The notes under the pieces: generated by a model
The model's database searches: none
Told to the model about the DNA's origin: nothing
What the model saw: only the letters and a program-made list of their open reading frames with translations
DNA from: DASYGT01 sp035999365
GTDB taxonomy: Bacteria > Actinomycetota > Actinomycetes > Mycobacteriales > Jatrophihabitantaceae
NCBI GenBank assembly: GCA_035999365.1
Contig: DASYGT010000009.1
Span: forward strand, 59,623 to 123,622
Length of the DNA: 64,000 nucleotides
Direction: 5' to 3'
Position numbers and translations under genes: made by a program
Part shown: positions 30,550 through 40,040 of the stretch, in pieces
Layout of the letters: each line of letters opens with the position of its first letter
Numbering within the stretch: position 1 is the first letter of the stretch

Positions 30550-32792
30550 GCGAGCGACAGAAGGTACTGCTGAAGCGACTCGTCGCGTGCCTGCTGGGCG
30601 GCGTTGTGCTCGCCATCATGGTCGGCCCGCAGGAAGGCACGCTGACCGACCTCGGGGTCTCCTTCCATCAGGCCGTAGTTGGTCCACGGGTGTTCCTGTT
30701 CCTCGGCATCGGATTGATCATCTTCCTGCTGATCACCTATTGGCCGCTCGTCAAGCCATTCATCCGTCGCCCAGGAGTGCTTCCGCTGGGCAGCGGGACG
30801 CTCGTCGTGGTCGGCGCCCAGACGATCATGAATTGGTACGACCCGTTGATCAACGCCAAGGGCAGCGGAAAGTTCAACGCGGTGCGCTCGGCCGTCGACG
30901 CGTCATCCGGCCTGGCCACGACCACGCCGTGGTTCTTCGATTGGCTCGCCTGGACGCTCGTCGCCGTCGGACTCATCGCGTGCGGCACTGCTGTGATCAT
31001 GCGCATCCGCGCGCTCGGCTATCTGACGACCGTCGTCGGGGTCGCCGGCGCCGTGCTCGCGTACTGGGCGCATTCGGATGTCGTGAGTGCGGGCGGCGGC
31101 CCGGATCACTCTCTCGGCGTGTACGCCGACATCATCGGCTTCCTGGTTCTTGCCGCCGCTGGACTCATCGCTGCGCGCTCGAAGGCGGAGGTCGCGGATC
31201 CCAAGGGGGCCCTTCAGCGGATCGCTGACTATCGCCCTGGCTTGCCACTCGCGACGATCGGCCTGATCTTCGGATTGCTGGCGTTCACCAGTGACTGCTG
31301 GTTCGGGCCGACGACCCTGAATGACAACTTCGCGCAGTCACACAGCGATTTCGCCGGCCAGGGCCTGTCTCAGCTGGCCTCGCAGTACCTCAGCTGGTTG
31401 GGCTGGGCACTGTTCGCGGTGGCCGCGCTGCTCGCACTGGCTGCGACCTGGCGGGCTGACCGCATCCTCGCGTGGCTCTGCATCGCGGTGTCGATCGCGG
31501 GGGTCGTGATCACCTTCATCACGATCCATTCCATGACCAATGTCGGTGCGCAGGTCGCCGTACAGAACGGCGGCAACTGGAAGAATCTCGGCGTGGGCGG
31601 ATACATGGCCTGCCTGGTCTTCGCTGTATTCGCCGCCGCAGCCGTCAATGCGCTGAGCACGGCGAAAGTCGCCCGTGCGGGTGATCGCGCGACGAACGTT
31701 GGCGGGGTGACACTGCCGGTCACGAAGGCCGTCAATCAGATACGGACGAGCTCCAACGCCAAGGCCCTGTTCATCGTTGTCGGAGCGATCGCCCTCTTCT
31801 ACCCGCCCATGTTGCCGGTGACATGGCAGAACGTGCTTGTCGTGCAGATCGGCGTGTACGTGTTGCTGGCCGTCGGTCTGAACGTCGTGGTCGGCTGGGC
31901 CGGGTTGCTCGACCTCGGCTACATCGCGTTCTACGAGATCGGCGCCTACACGACGGCGTACCTGGTCGGCGCGCTGCCTCGGAAGCCTCCGCACTGGCTG
32001 CACATGACGCCCTTGCTGACGATTCCCTTCGCGATCCTCGCGTGCCTGATCGCCGGGGTACTGCTGGGCGCGCCGACCCTGCGGCTACGCGGCGACTACC
32101 TGGCCATCGTGACGCTCGGCTTCGGCGAGATCATCCAGATCGTCGCGTTGAACAACCCCGGCAACTTCACCGGTGGCGCTCAAGGTCCGGTGATCAATCA
32201 CCCACGGATCCATCTGTTCGGTATCCACGTCACGTGGGGAAGTGACAACCTGCCTTACTGGTACTTGCTGCTGGTGATGCTGGTGGTCGTCATCGTGCTG
32301 TTCTACCGTCTGGAGGGCTCCCGGCTCGGCCGTGCCTGGTCGGCGATTCGCGAGGACGAGGTCGCAGCGCAGGCATCGGGCGTGAACACGGCCCGCGTCA
32401 AGCTGTTGGCCTTCGCGATCGGGGCGTCGACCTCTGCGCTGGCCGGGACGTTCTTCGCCACGCAGGTGGGCTATTTCGACCCGTCGCTGTTCACCTTGCA
32501 GGCATCGATTCTCATCGTCGCCTACGTCGTGTTCGGAGGCATGGGCTCGCTGCAGGGTGCAATGGCCGGCGCGGCCGTGCTCACCTGGGTACCGCAGTTC
32601 CTCAAGGACCAGGTGCCGTCGGAGGACCGGCAGATGTGGGTGGGTGCGCTGGTGCTGGCGATGATGATCTTCCGTCCGGCCGGCCTGCTCCCAGCCAAGC
32701 GACGAAAAGCCGAACTGGAAGGGTTCGAAGGTCTCGAGGGCGCCGACAGTGCCGAGACGGTCAACGTCGTCCCTAGAGGGGGTGCGCTCTGA
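30546..32792 (+). CDS. livM: Branched-chain amino acid type ABC permease LivM, with long N-terminal membrane extension
   Basis: The 748-residue product is about twice the usual LivM length. The conserved LivM part begins near residue 418 (LFYPPMLPVTWQNVLVVQIG) and includes LNVVVGWAGLLDLGYIAFYE, RLRGDYLAIVTLGFGEI and the coupling motif LGRAWSAIREDEVAAQASG. The first 400 residues hold roughly eight to ten additional hydrophobic helices of unknown role; DUF3382-type N-terminal extensions exist in some LivM proteins, but this one is longer. No frameshift or internal stop is seen and codon use is uniform. It overlaps livH by 4 nt and livG by 1 nt. Confidence 0.92.
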   Translation: MSERQKVLLKRLVACLLGGVVLAIMVGPQEGTLTDLGVSFHQAVVGPRVFLFLGIGLIIFLLITYWPLVKPFIRRPGVLPLGSGTLVVVGAQTIMNWYDPLINAKGSGKFNAVRSAVDASSGLATTTPWFFDWLAWTLVAVGLIACGTAVIMRIRALGYLTTVVGVAGAVLAYWAHSDVVSAGGGPDHSLGVYADIIGFLVLAAAGLIAARSKAEVADPKGALQRIADYRPGLPLATIGLIFGLLAFTSDCWFGPTTLNDNFAQSHSDFAGQGLSQLASQYLSWLGWALFAVAALLALAATWRADRILAWLCIAVSIAGVVITFITIHSMTNVGAQVAVQNGGNWKNLGVGGYMACLVFAVFAAAAVNALSTAKVARAGDRATNVGGVTLPVTKAVNQIRTSSNAKALFIVVGAIALFYPPMLPVTWQNVLVVQIGVYVLLAVGLNVVVGWAGLLDLGYIAFYEIGAYTTAYLVGALPRKPPHWLHMTPLLTIPFAILACLIAGVLLGAPTLRLRGDYLAIVTLGFGEIIQIVALNNPGNFTGGAQGPVINHPRIHLFGIHVTWGSDNLPYWYLLLVMLVVVIVLFYRLEGSRLGRAWSAIREDEVAAQASGVNTARVKLLAFAIGASTSALAGTFFATQVGYFDPSLFTLQASILIVAYVVFGGMGSLQGAMAGAAVLTWVPQFLKDQVPSEDRQMWVGALVLAMMIFRPAGLLPAKRRKAELEGFEGLEGADSAETVNVVPRGGAL

Positions 32793-33686
32793 TGACCGCA
32801 GCAGCGGCAGACGCGCCGCAGACCGGTGACGTTGTCTACGACATCGAGCACGTGACCCTGCGCTTCGGCGGGGTGGTCAGCCTCAACGACGTCTCGATGC
32901 AGATGCGGCGCGGCGAGATCCTCGCCGTGATCGGGCCGAACGGTGCGGGCAAGACCTCGCTGTTCAACTCGCTCACGGGCGTCTACACGCCGCAGGAGGG
33001 CCGGATCACCCTGGTCGGCCGTCCCGGTGAGACACCGGTCAGTGTCATCGGCAAGAAGACCCACATCGTGAACCACCTCGGCGTGGCGCGCACGTTCCAG
33101 AACATCCGGCTCTTCCCGGCGCTGACGGCGCTGGAGAACGTGAAGGTCGGCATCGAAACGAGGCAGAAGGCGGGGCCGATCGCGGCGATGCTGGGCATGC
33201 CGTGGCAGCGCAGGGAGGAGCGCGAGAGCACGCAGCAGGCCAATGCGCTGCTGCGTGAGGTGGGGCTCGCGGGGAAGGGCAACGAGTTGGCCGGTGCACT
33301 TGCCTACGGTGAGCAGCGTCGGCTCGAGATTGCTCGGGCGCTCGGCACCAACCCGGGCGTGCTGCTGCTCGACGAACCCGCGGCCGGCACGAACCCGGCC
33401 GAGAAGCGCGACCTGGCCGAGCTCATCGCGCGGATCAATGCCGACAAGAACATCAGCATCCTGCTCATCGAGCACGACATGAAGCTCGTCATGTCGATTG
33501 CCCACCGCATCGTCGTGCTGAACTTCGGCGAGAAGATCGCCGAGGGGAGCCCCCATGACATCCAGCGCAATCCCGTCGTCGTTGCTGCCTACCTGGGGAC
33601 GTCGGCGGAGGAGGCCGAGGCGCAGGCTGAGCACCAGCCCGAGCTGAGTCTCATCGACACCGAGGGCATTCACCTGGAGGACGGCG

Positions 33687-33694
<8 letters not shown>
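32792..33694 (+). CDS. livG: Branched-chain amino acid type ABC transporter ATPase LivG
   Basis: The 300-residue cytoplasmic ATPase has Walker A GPNGAGKTSLFN, the LivG-specific insert TVSIGKKTH-like region followed by GVARTFQNIRLFPALTALEN, a signature-like segment LAYGEQRRLEIARAL and Walker B VLLLDEPAAGTNPAE. The signature reads AYGEQ rather than LSGGQ, which is normal for LivG. The C-terminal tail after YLGT is long and acidic. The start overlaps the livM stop by 1 nt and the end overlaps livF by 8 nt. Confidence 0.95.
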
Positions 33695-34436
<742 letters not shown>

Positions 34437-34577
34437 CCATGCGGGGTCGCTCCGCAAGGCCGGTACAACTAGCTGCCACGACGACGACCTCCCGGTCACG
34501 ATGCCGCTCCGGGCGTCTATCGTTGCGCCTGCAGCCAATCGCCGGGGGAATCGAGCAACACCGAGGAGATCGCCGCA

Positions 34578-35174
34578 GTGACTCGCGCCAACGTTCGAGT
34601 TCGCCCCGTGGATTCCGGCGATGTCTCCGGGCTGGTGCGGCTCACCCAATCCGTCGATCTGTCCACCGGCATGTTCAGCGGTCGGCCGTTGCAGGACGGC
34701 ACCGGCGAGCACCTGGAGCGCCGCTTCGCCGAAATCATCGCTGAGGGTGTCCGGACGCTGCTGGTGGCGGTGGACGACAGTGACGGGGTCGTTGGTCTGC
34801 TGGTTGCCCGGCGCGACGAGATCGGCGCGATAGACCTCACCCCCGTGCTGCACGTAAGCCACCTGATGGTGAGCCCCAAGTTCCGCCGTCGCGGCGTGGG
34901 TCGCATGCTGCTCACAGCTGCCCTGCACCTGGCAGAGGAGCGCGGCATGGACCACATCCTCACCACCGCCGCGACCGGCTCCCGCGAGGCCAACCGCTAC
35001 CTGGCCCGGCTGGGCTTCGCGCCGCTGGTGATCCATCGGGTGGCCCCGACGAGCGTGCTGCGCCGCTCGCTGGGGATTACCGAGGCACCCGAGCGGATGG
35101 CTGTACTGCGCCGCGCCCGGCTGCGTGCCACCCGCCCGGCTCTGTCCGGCCGGGCCGTGCGCCGCGGCGCCTGA
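34578..35174 (+). CDS. GNAT-family N-acetyltransferase
   Basis: The 198-residue protein has the GNAT acetyl-CoA-binding core: beta-strand VLHVSHLMVSPKFRRRGVGRMLL, where RRRGVG matches the Q/RxxGxG/A pyrophosphate loop, followed by the helix AALHLAEERGMDHILTT and the segment SREANRYLARLGFAPL. The acceptor substrate is unknown. A basic C-terminal tail of about 40 residues follows the domain. GTG start. Two strong hairpins after the stop separate it from polA. Confidence 0.8.
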   Translation: MTRANVRVRPVDSGDVSGLVRLTQSVDLSTGMFSGRPLQDGTGEHLERRFAEIIAEGVRTLLVAVDDSDGVVGLLVARRDEIGAIDLTPVLHVSHLMVSPKFRRRGVGRMLLTAALHLAEERGMDHILTTAATGSREANRYLARLGFAPLVIHRVAPTSVLRRSLGITEAPERMAVLRRARLRATRPALSGRAVRRGA

Positions 35175-35175
35175 G

Positions 35176-35219
35176 CGCCACCCGCGACCGGTGGCGTGAC
35201 CGACGCCGGGTGGCGTCGG
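35176..35219 (+). terminator. Tandem hairpins after the GNAT gene
   Basis: The first stem pairs CGCCACC (35176-35182) with GGTGGCG (35190-35196) across a 7-nt loop. The second pairs CCGACGCC (35200-35207) with GGCGTCGG (35212-35219) across the loop GGGT. They start immediately after the GNAT stop, and polA begins 31 nt further on. There is no T-run, as usual for high-GC terminators. Confidence 0.6.
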
Positions 35220-35250
35220 CGCGTCAGACGCTGCACCTAAACTCGGCGCC

Positions 35251-37947
35251 ATGACGCCGCCCGACAACCGATCGGCGAAGCTGCTCCTGATCGACGGGCA
35301 CTCGGTCGCCTACCGCGCGTTCTTCGCTCTCCCGGTCGAGAACTTCTCCACCACGACGGGGCAGCCCACCAACGCGGTCTTCGGCTTCACCTCGATGCTC
35401 ATCAATTTGCTGCGTGATGAGGAGCCGACCCATCTCGGCGTCGCATTCGACGTGTCGCGCCAGACGTTTCGTCGCGACGAATATCCCGAGTACAAGGCGG
35501 GGCGGCAGCAGACGCCGAGCGAGTTCAGCGGGCAGCTCACGCTGATTCGCGAAGTTCTCGAGGCGCTGCAGATCCCGTCGATGGCCGTCGAGGGATACGA
35601 GGCCGACGACGTGATCGCGACGCTGTGCTCGCAGGCCACCGGCGAGGGGATGTCCGTGCTCATCTGTACGGGCGACCGCGACGCCCTGCAGCTGGTAAAC
35701 GACCAGGTCACGGTGCTGTATCCGGTGCGCGGTGTGAGCGAGCTGACGCGGTTCACGCCTGCAGAGGTCGACGCCAAGTACGGCCTGACGCCGGCGCAGT
35801 ACCCGGACTACGCCGCGCTGCGCGGCGACCCTAGCGACAACCTTCCCGGGATCCCCGGCGTCGGGGAGAAGACTGCGGCCAAGTGGATCCGCGAATTCGG
35901 TTCTCTCGACTCGCTGGTGGCCGGCGTCGACACGGTCAAGGGCAAGGTCGGCGATGCACTGCGCGAGAACCTCGCCAATGTCATCCGCAACCGTCGCCTC
36001 ACCGAGCTGGTCCGCGACGTGCCGCTGGACGTCACGGTCGACGATCTGGCTCGCGGGCAGTGGATCCGCGACGAGGTGCATGCACTGTTCGACGATCTGC
36101 AGTTTCGCGTGCTGCGCGAGCGGCTGTTCGCCTCGGTGCAGGCGGCCGAGCCGGAGGCCGAGGAAGGCTTCGACGTCGCGGTCTCCCGGCTCGACGTCGA
36201 TGAGGTCGAGCAGTGGCTGGACGAGCATGCCCGTGACGGCCGGCGCGTCGGGCTGGCGTTCCGCGGGCAGTGGGGGAGGGGGACGGGAGCGCTGACCGGC
36301 ATCGCGCTGGCGAGCTCGGATGCTGCCGCGGCGTTCATCACTCCCGAGGCGATGACGCCTTCCGACGAGGCTGCGCTGGGGCGGTGGCTGGCCGATCCGG
36401 CACAACCCAAGGCGGTCCACGACGTGAAGGGCCCGCTGCTCGCACTTCGTGAGCACGGCTGGACGCTCGACGGCGTCACCAATGACACCCAGCTCGCCGG
36501 CTACCTGCTGCGACCCGACCAGCGCACCTTCGACCTCGCCGACCTCGCGCTGCGTTACCTGCACCGTGAACTGCGCAGCAATGTCGAAGAATCGGGGCAG
36601 CTCACGCTCGACGGTGGCCTCGAGGAGTCCGACGACGCGATCGCCGAGAGCGAGACGCTGCGCGCGAGCGCGGTACGTGATCTGGCCGACGAATTCGATT
36701 CCGCGATCGATCGTGACGGCGCAGCGAAGCTACTCACCGACCTCGAACTTCCGCTGACCTTCGTTCTTGCCGACATGGAGGCGGTGGGCATCGCGACGGA
36801 TACCGACGCGCTGCTCAGCCTGCAGGCTGAACTCGGTGCGAGTGTCAAGGTCGTTGAGCAGGATGCCCACGCGGTGGTCGGTCGCGAATTCAACCTCGGC
36901 TCGCCGAAGCAGTTGCAGGAGATCCTCTTCGACCAGTTCGGGTTGCCCAAGACGAAACGGATCAAGACGGGGTACACCACCGACGCAGACTCCCTGGCAG
37001 ACCTCTATGAGAAGACGCAGCATCCGGTGCTCGAGCTGCTGCTTCGGCACCGTGAGGTGGCCCGGTTGAAGTCCGTCGTCGATGGCCTGCTGCCGCTCGT
37101 CGACGACCACGGACGCATCCACACCACCTTCAATCAGACGGTGGCGGCCACGGGCCGGCTGTCATCAACCGACCCGAACCTGCAGAACATCCCCGTGCGC
37201 ACGGCCGAGGGTCGGCGCATCCGCGAGGCGTTCGTGGTGGGCCCGGGTTTCGAGAGTCTGATGACCGCCGACTACAGCCAGATCGAGATGCGCATCATGG
37301 CGCACCTGTCGCGCGACGCGGGCCTCATCGAGGCGTTCACGACCGGTGAAGACCTGCACACGTTCGTGGCCTCTCGGGCGTTCAACCTGCCTGTCGAACA
37401 GATCGATGCCGAGCTCCGGCGCCGGGTCAAGGCAATGTCGTACGGCCTCGCGTACGGCCTGTCGGCCTTCGGCCTGTCCAAGCAACTCAAGATCACGCCG
37501 GAGGAAGCGCGGGGCCAGATGGATGCGTACTTCTCCCGCTTCGGCGGCGTGCGTGATTATCTGCGGTCGGTAGTCGACGACGCGCGGCAGACCGGATTCA
37601 CCGAAACAATCATGGGACGGCGCCGCTACCTCGACAAGCTGAACAGCGATAACCGGAATCTGCGTGAGATGGCCGAGCGAGCTGCGCTCAACGCGCCGAT
37701 CCAAGGCAGCGCGGCCGACATCATCAAGGTCGCCATGCTCGGGGTGCATAGGGGAATCGCAGCTACCGGGCTCCGGTCGCGATTGCTGCTGCAGGTACAC
37801 GACGAGCTGGTGCTGGAGATCGCTGCGGGCGAGCGAGATGCGGTCGAGGAACTCGTCCGCCGCGAGATGGGCGGCGCCTACCCGCTCGACGTTGCGCTGG
37901 ATGTCTCGATCGGTGTCGGTCGCACCTGGCACGAGGCAGCGCACTAG
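35251..37947 (+). CDS. polA: DNA polymerase I
   Basis: Pol I fills gaps and removes RNA primers in replication and repair. The 898-residue protein has an N-terminal 5'-3' exonuclease domain (LLLIDGHSVAYRAFFALPVE at residue 11, GYEADDVIATL, GDPSDNLPGIPGVGEKTA). A degenerate 3'-5' exonuclease domain follows: the first motif reads AFRGQWGRG without the DxE pair, while NDTQLAGYLL of motif II is kept. The polymerase domain is complete (motif A TADYSQIEMRIMAHL, motif B RRRVKAMSYGLAYGLSAFG, motif C LLQVHDELVLE). Proofreading is therefore probably absent, as in the mycobacterial enzyme. Confidence 0.96.
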   Translation: MTPPDNRSAKLLLIDGHSVAYRAFFALPVENFSTTTGQPTNAVFGFTSMLINLLRDEEPTHLGVAFDVSRQTFRRDEYPEYKAGRQQTPSEFSGQLTLIREVLEALQIPSMAVEGYEADDVIATLCSQATGEGMSVLICTGDRDALQLVNDQVTVLYPVRGVSELTRFTPAEVDAKYGLTPAQYPDYAALRGDPSDNLPGIPGVGEKTAAKWIREFGSLDSLVAGVDTVKGKVGDALRENLANVIRNRRLTELVRDVPLDVTVDDLARGQWIRDEVHALFDDLQFRVLRERLFASVQAAEPEAEEGFDVAVSRLDVDEVEQWLDEHARDGRRVGLAFRGQWGRGTGALTGIALASSDAAAAFITPEAMTPSDEAALGRWLADPAQPKAVHDVKGPLLALREHGWTLDGVTNDTQLAGYLLRPDQRTFDLADLALRYLHRELRSNVEESGQLTLDGGLEESDDAIAESETLRASAVRDLADEFDSAIDRDGAAKLLTDLELPLTFVLADMEAVGIATDTDALLSLQAELGASVKVVEQDAHAVVGREFNLGSPKQLQEILFDQFGLPKTKRIKTGYTTDADSLADLYEKTQHPVLELLLRHREVARLKSVVDGLLPLVDDHGRIHTTFNQTVAATGRLSSTDPNLQNIPVRTAEGRRIREAFVVGPGFESLMTADYSQIEMRIMAHLSRDAGLIEAFTTGEDLHTFVASRAFNLPVEQIDAELRRRVKAMSYGLAYGLSAFGLSKQLKITPEEARGQMDAYFSRFGGVRDYLRSVVDDARQTGFTETIMGRRRYLDKLNSDNRNLREMAERAALNAPIQGSAADIIKVAMLGVHRGIAATGLRSRLLLQVHDELVLEIAAGERDAVEELVRREMGGAYPLDVALDVSIGVGRTWHEAAH

Positions 37948-37960
37948 CCGAGGGTTCTCC

Positions 37961-38695
37961 TCAGTACGGGTCAGGCGTTCCGCGATAGCCGACGACCCGA
38001 AGCACCCGCAGCCCGATCTTGATCGCGACGTTGCGGGCGAACCACGGGAGCTCGGCCAGCATCCGCATCCGGTCGCGGCGGCTCGGGGCGCCGACCTCGA
38101 AGCGTGCCATCGATCCGGTGCGCCCGAGATAACGCAACCGTGGATTCGGCAGCGCATGCAGCAGCAGGCCGAGTGTGACACCGATCGAGGAGAACGAATC
38201 GTGCACGAGAACCGGTGCGCCGTCGGTGACGTGTTCCGTCCAGCGCAGGTCGTCGCGCACCGTCCAGTAGTCGTGCTTGCCGTCGATGTACAGCATGGCG
38301 AGCGGCTCGGTCCAGGTAGGGCGGAGCACGGTGCTCTTCTCGACGATCAGATCGACGACGTCGCGGACGCCGGCCTGGGCGAGGTTCTGTTCGAAGCGGT
38401 CGCGGGTAGCCATGCCGCCGAACAGCCGCCCTTCGATGAACGGGTCAATCGCCGTGACGCGGGCTGCCCGGCCGCGCGCCGCTGTCGCGAGCACGACCGT
38501 CGACCGTCCTTGATGGCTACCGATCTCGAGGATGCGCTCGCCGGTAGCTACCGCCGCCGCCGCGGCCCAGAGCCCGCGTCCCTGCTCGACAGTCATCCAG
38601 CCACCGACGTTCTCGGCGTGGTCCCACGCGGTGGCCCAGTCGGACCCCGGTGCGGCCGCAGAGCGCGCTGGTTCGGGCGTCGAGGCGGACGTCAT
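37961..38695 (-). CDS. Class I SAM-dependent methyltransferase in a glycan locus
   Basis: The 244-residue protein has a Rossmann methyltransferase core of the Methyltransf_24 type: ERILEIGSHQGRSTVVLATA (motif I), AIDPFIEG (motif II) and MLYIDGKHDYWTVRDDL, where the DGxH-type segment is typical of this family, often associated with sugar or secondary-metabolite methylation. The start overlaps the stop of the upstream flippase gene in an ATGA. The substrate may be a cell-surface glycan or its lipid carrier, judging only by neighbours. Confidence 0.75.
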   Translation of the reverse strand: MTSASTPEPARSAAAPGSDWATAWDHAENVGGWMTVEQGRGLWAAAAAVATGERILEIGSHQGRSTVVLATAARGRAARVTAIDPFIEGRLFGGMATRDRFEQNLAQAGVRDVVDLIVEKSTVLRPTWTEPLAMLYIDGKHDYWTVRDDLRWTEHVTDGAPVLVHDSFSSIGVTLGLLLHALPNPRLRYLGRTGSMARFEVGAPSRRDRMRMLAELPWFARNVAIKIGLRVLRVVGYRGTPDPY

Positions 38696-39924
38696 AGTGG
38701 ACTCAGCGTATCGGTGGGGGCGGGCTCGGCCTGTTGCCGCAGAGTGATCACGACCGCGAGGCAGGCGGCCACCGCGGCCACGCTGACGAGCGTCACGACA
38801 ACCCGAGTCGGCGTCGCGTGGCCTGCGCTGAGCACCACCACGATGTCGGCCGCCGCCGTGCACCAGAGCAGCACGGTGCGGCGGACCCGCCGCTGCGCGA
38901 GCCCGGCAAGCACCGACAGTTGCATCAGTGCGAGCAGTGCGCCGAGTAGGGCGAACAGCCACGCAGTGGCGTTGAGCTGGGCATACTTCGAGCCACCGAC
39001 GACCGTGACGACCAGCGGGCCGAGTGCGGCCGTCCCGGCGACGACGAGCAGCCCGACGCCGGCCACCGCCAGTGTCGCGCGCCGGGCAGTCGAGCGCTGC
39101 GCACCCCGTTCGGCGAGCGAGGCGAACATCAGCGTGACGAGCGACTGCGGCAGCCACAGCGCTGCTCTGCTGATCACCGAGCCGACGCCGTACACGCCCG
39201 CCGCAGTCGGCGAGAGAACGTGGCGCGCCAGCAGTACATCCAGGCTGGTGAGAAGCAGGAAAGCGGAGTGCGCGTGCCCGGCATGGACCGCCTCCAGAAC
39301 GACGCCGGCGCTGGCTCGCTGGAAGGCGTCGCGGCGCAACCGCGTGGCGTGGCGACCGGAGGCAACCGCAACGGCTGCGGCCGCTGCGGTGCCGGTGAGA
39401 ATCCCGACGAGGGTGGCCACGGGCGAATGCCGGACTGCGAGCCCTGCGATGCCACCGAGCGAGCGGCCGCCCGTGGTCATCAGGATCAGCCATGCGAGGC
39501 GGCGGAAGTTGCGGCGTCCCTGGGCCACGCCCATCGCGGCGCCGAGCACGGCCGTGAGCGGCACGGTCGCCGCGACGACTAGGACGGCGACGGGCGAGTG
39601 CAGGTGCAGGAACAGCGCAACGAGCGGGCTCGCCGCGGCAAAGATCGCCGTTGTCCACGCTGCGAGAACGACGGTGCCACGGACGACACCTGCCACTCCC
39701 TCGTCTGCCGCGGTGCGCCGGGCCGCGACGGTCTGGAGCGCGAGCATCGGAACCGAAGCGATGAGGAGCAGGCCGAGCAGTGAGGACAACGTGCCGTAGT
39801 TCGCCTCGGTCATCACGTGCGCGGCGGCGAGGAGCAGGGCGTAGCTGGTGACGTTCGCAGCGATCGAGGCGATGGGCACGGCCGCAGCCGATGCGGTGGA
39901 CGGGCCGACGATGCTCCCCGCCAC
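38692..39924 (-). CDS. Oligosaccharide flippase family (Wzx/MATE-like) membrane protein
   Basis: The 410-residue protein is hydrophobic throughout, with about twelve predicted helices. It starts AGSIVGPSTASAAAVPIASI, with the motif VMTEANYGTLSSLLGLLLIA near residue 37, a place where polysaccharide exporters have L(G/S)xxxYGxxxxxxs. DVLLARHVLSPTAAGVYGVG near the middle is the second conserved element of these flippases. It would move a lipid-linked oligosaccharide across the cytoplasmic membrane. GTG start; 4-nt overlap with the methyltransferase. The divergent gene at 40041 shares its upstream region. Confidence 0.75.
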   Translation of the reverse strand: MAGSIVGPSTASAAAVPIASIAANVTSYALLLAAAHVMTEANYGTLSSLLGLLLIASVPMLALQTVAARRTAADEGVAGVVRGTVVLAAWTTAIFAAASPLVALFLHLHSPVAVLVVAATVPLTAVLGAAMGVAQGRRNFRRLAWLILMTTGGRSLGGIAGLAVRHSPVATLVGILTGTAAAAAVAVASGRHATRLRRDAFQRASAGVVLEAVHAGHAHSAFLLLTSLDVLLARHVLSPTAAGVYGVGSVISRAALWLPQSLVTLMFASLAERGAQRSTARRATLAVAGVGLLVVAGTAALGPLVVTVVGGSKYAQLNATAWLFALLGALLALMQLSVLAGLAQRRVRRTVLLWCTAAADIVVVLSAGHATPTRVVVTLVSVAAVAACLAVVITLRQQAEPAPTDTLSPL

Positions 39925-39942
39925 CCAGCCCTCCGCTCGACG

Positions 39943-40017
39943 GCCCCCCGGAGGGGGCGGACGTTACTGTCTGGTCGAAGCGTAGAGCGGCAGTGTCCGA
40001 TGCCGGAGGCCTCCGGC
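39943..40017. repeat. Two palindromes in the divergent promoter region
   Basis: One is GCCCCC-CGGA-GGGGGC (39943-39958), the other an uninterrupted 16-nt palindrome GCCGGAGGCCTCCGGC (40002-40017). They lie in the 116 nt between the flippase gene (leftward) and the membrane-protein gene (rightward). They could be operators or 5' hairpins. No paired promoter hexamers stand out. Confidence 0.5.
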
Positions 40018-40040
40018 GGCAAGAAGGCGGTGCGCCGGTG

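Noticed and set aside
30541..30556. GCGGCATGAGCGAGCG at the livM start as another hairpin-repeat copy
   Set aside because: It coincides with the livH stop and livM start codons, lacks the centre and right arm, and codes for conserved residues, so it is a chance match.
37664..39799. Plus-strand reading of about 710 codons across the methyltransferase and flippase genes
   Set aside because: It starts inside polA in another frame and is rich in Arg, Ala and Ser without domains; the minus-strand genes show clear family motifs.
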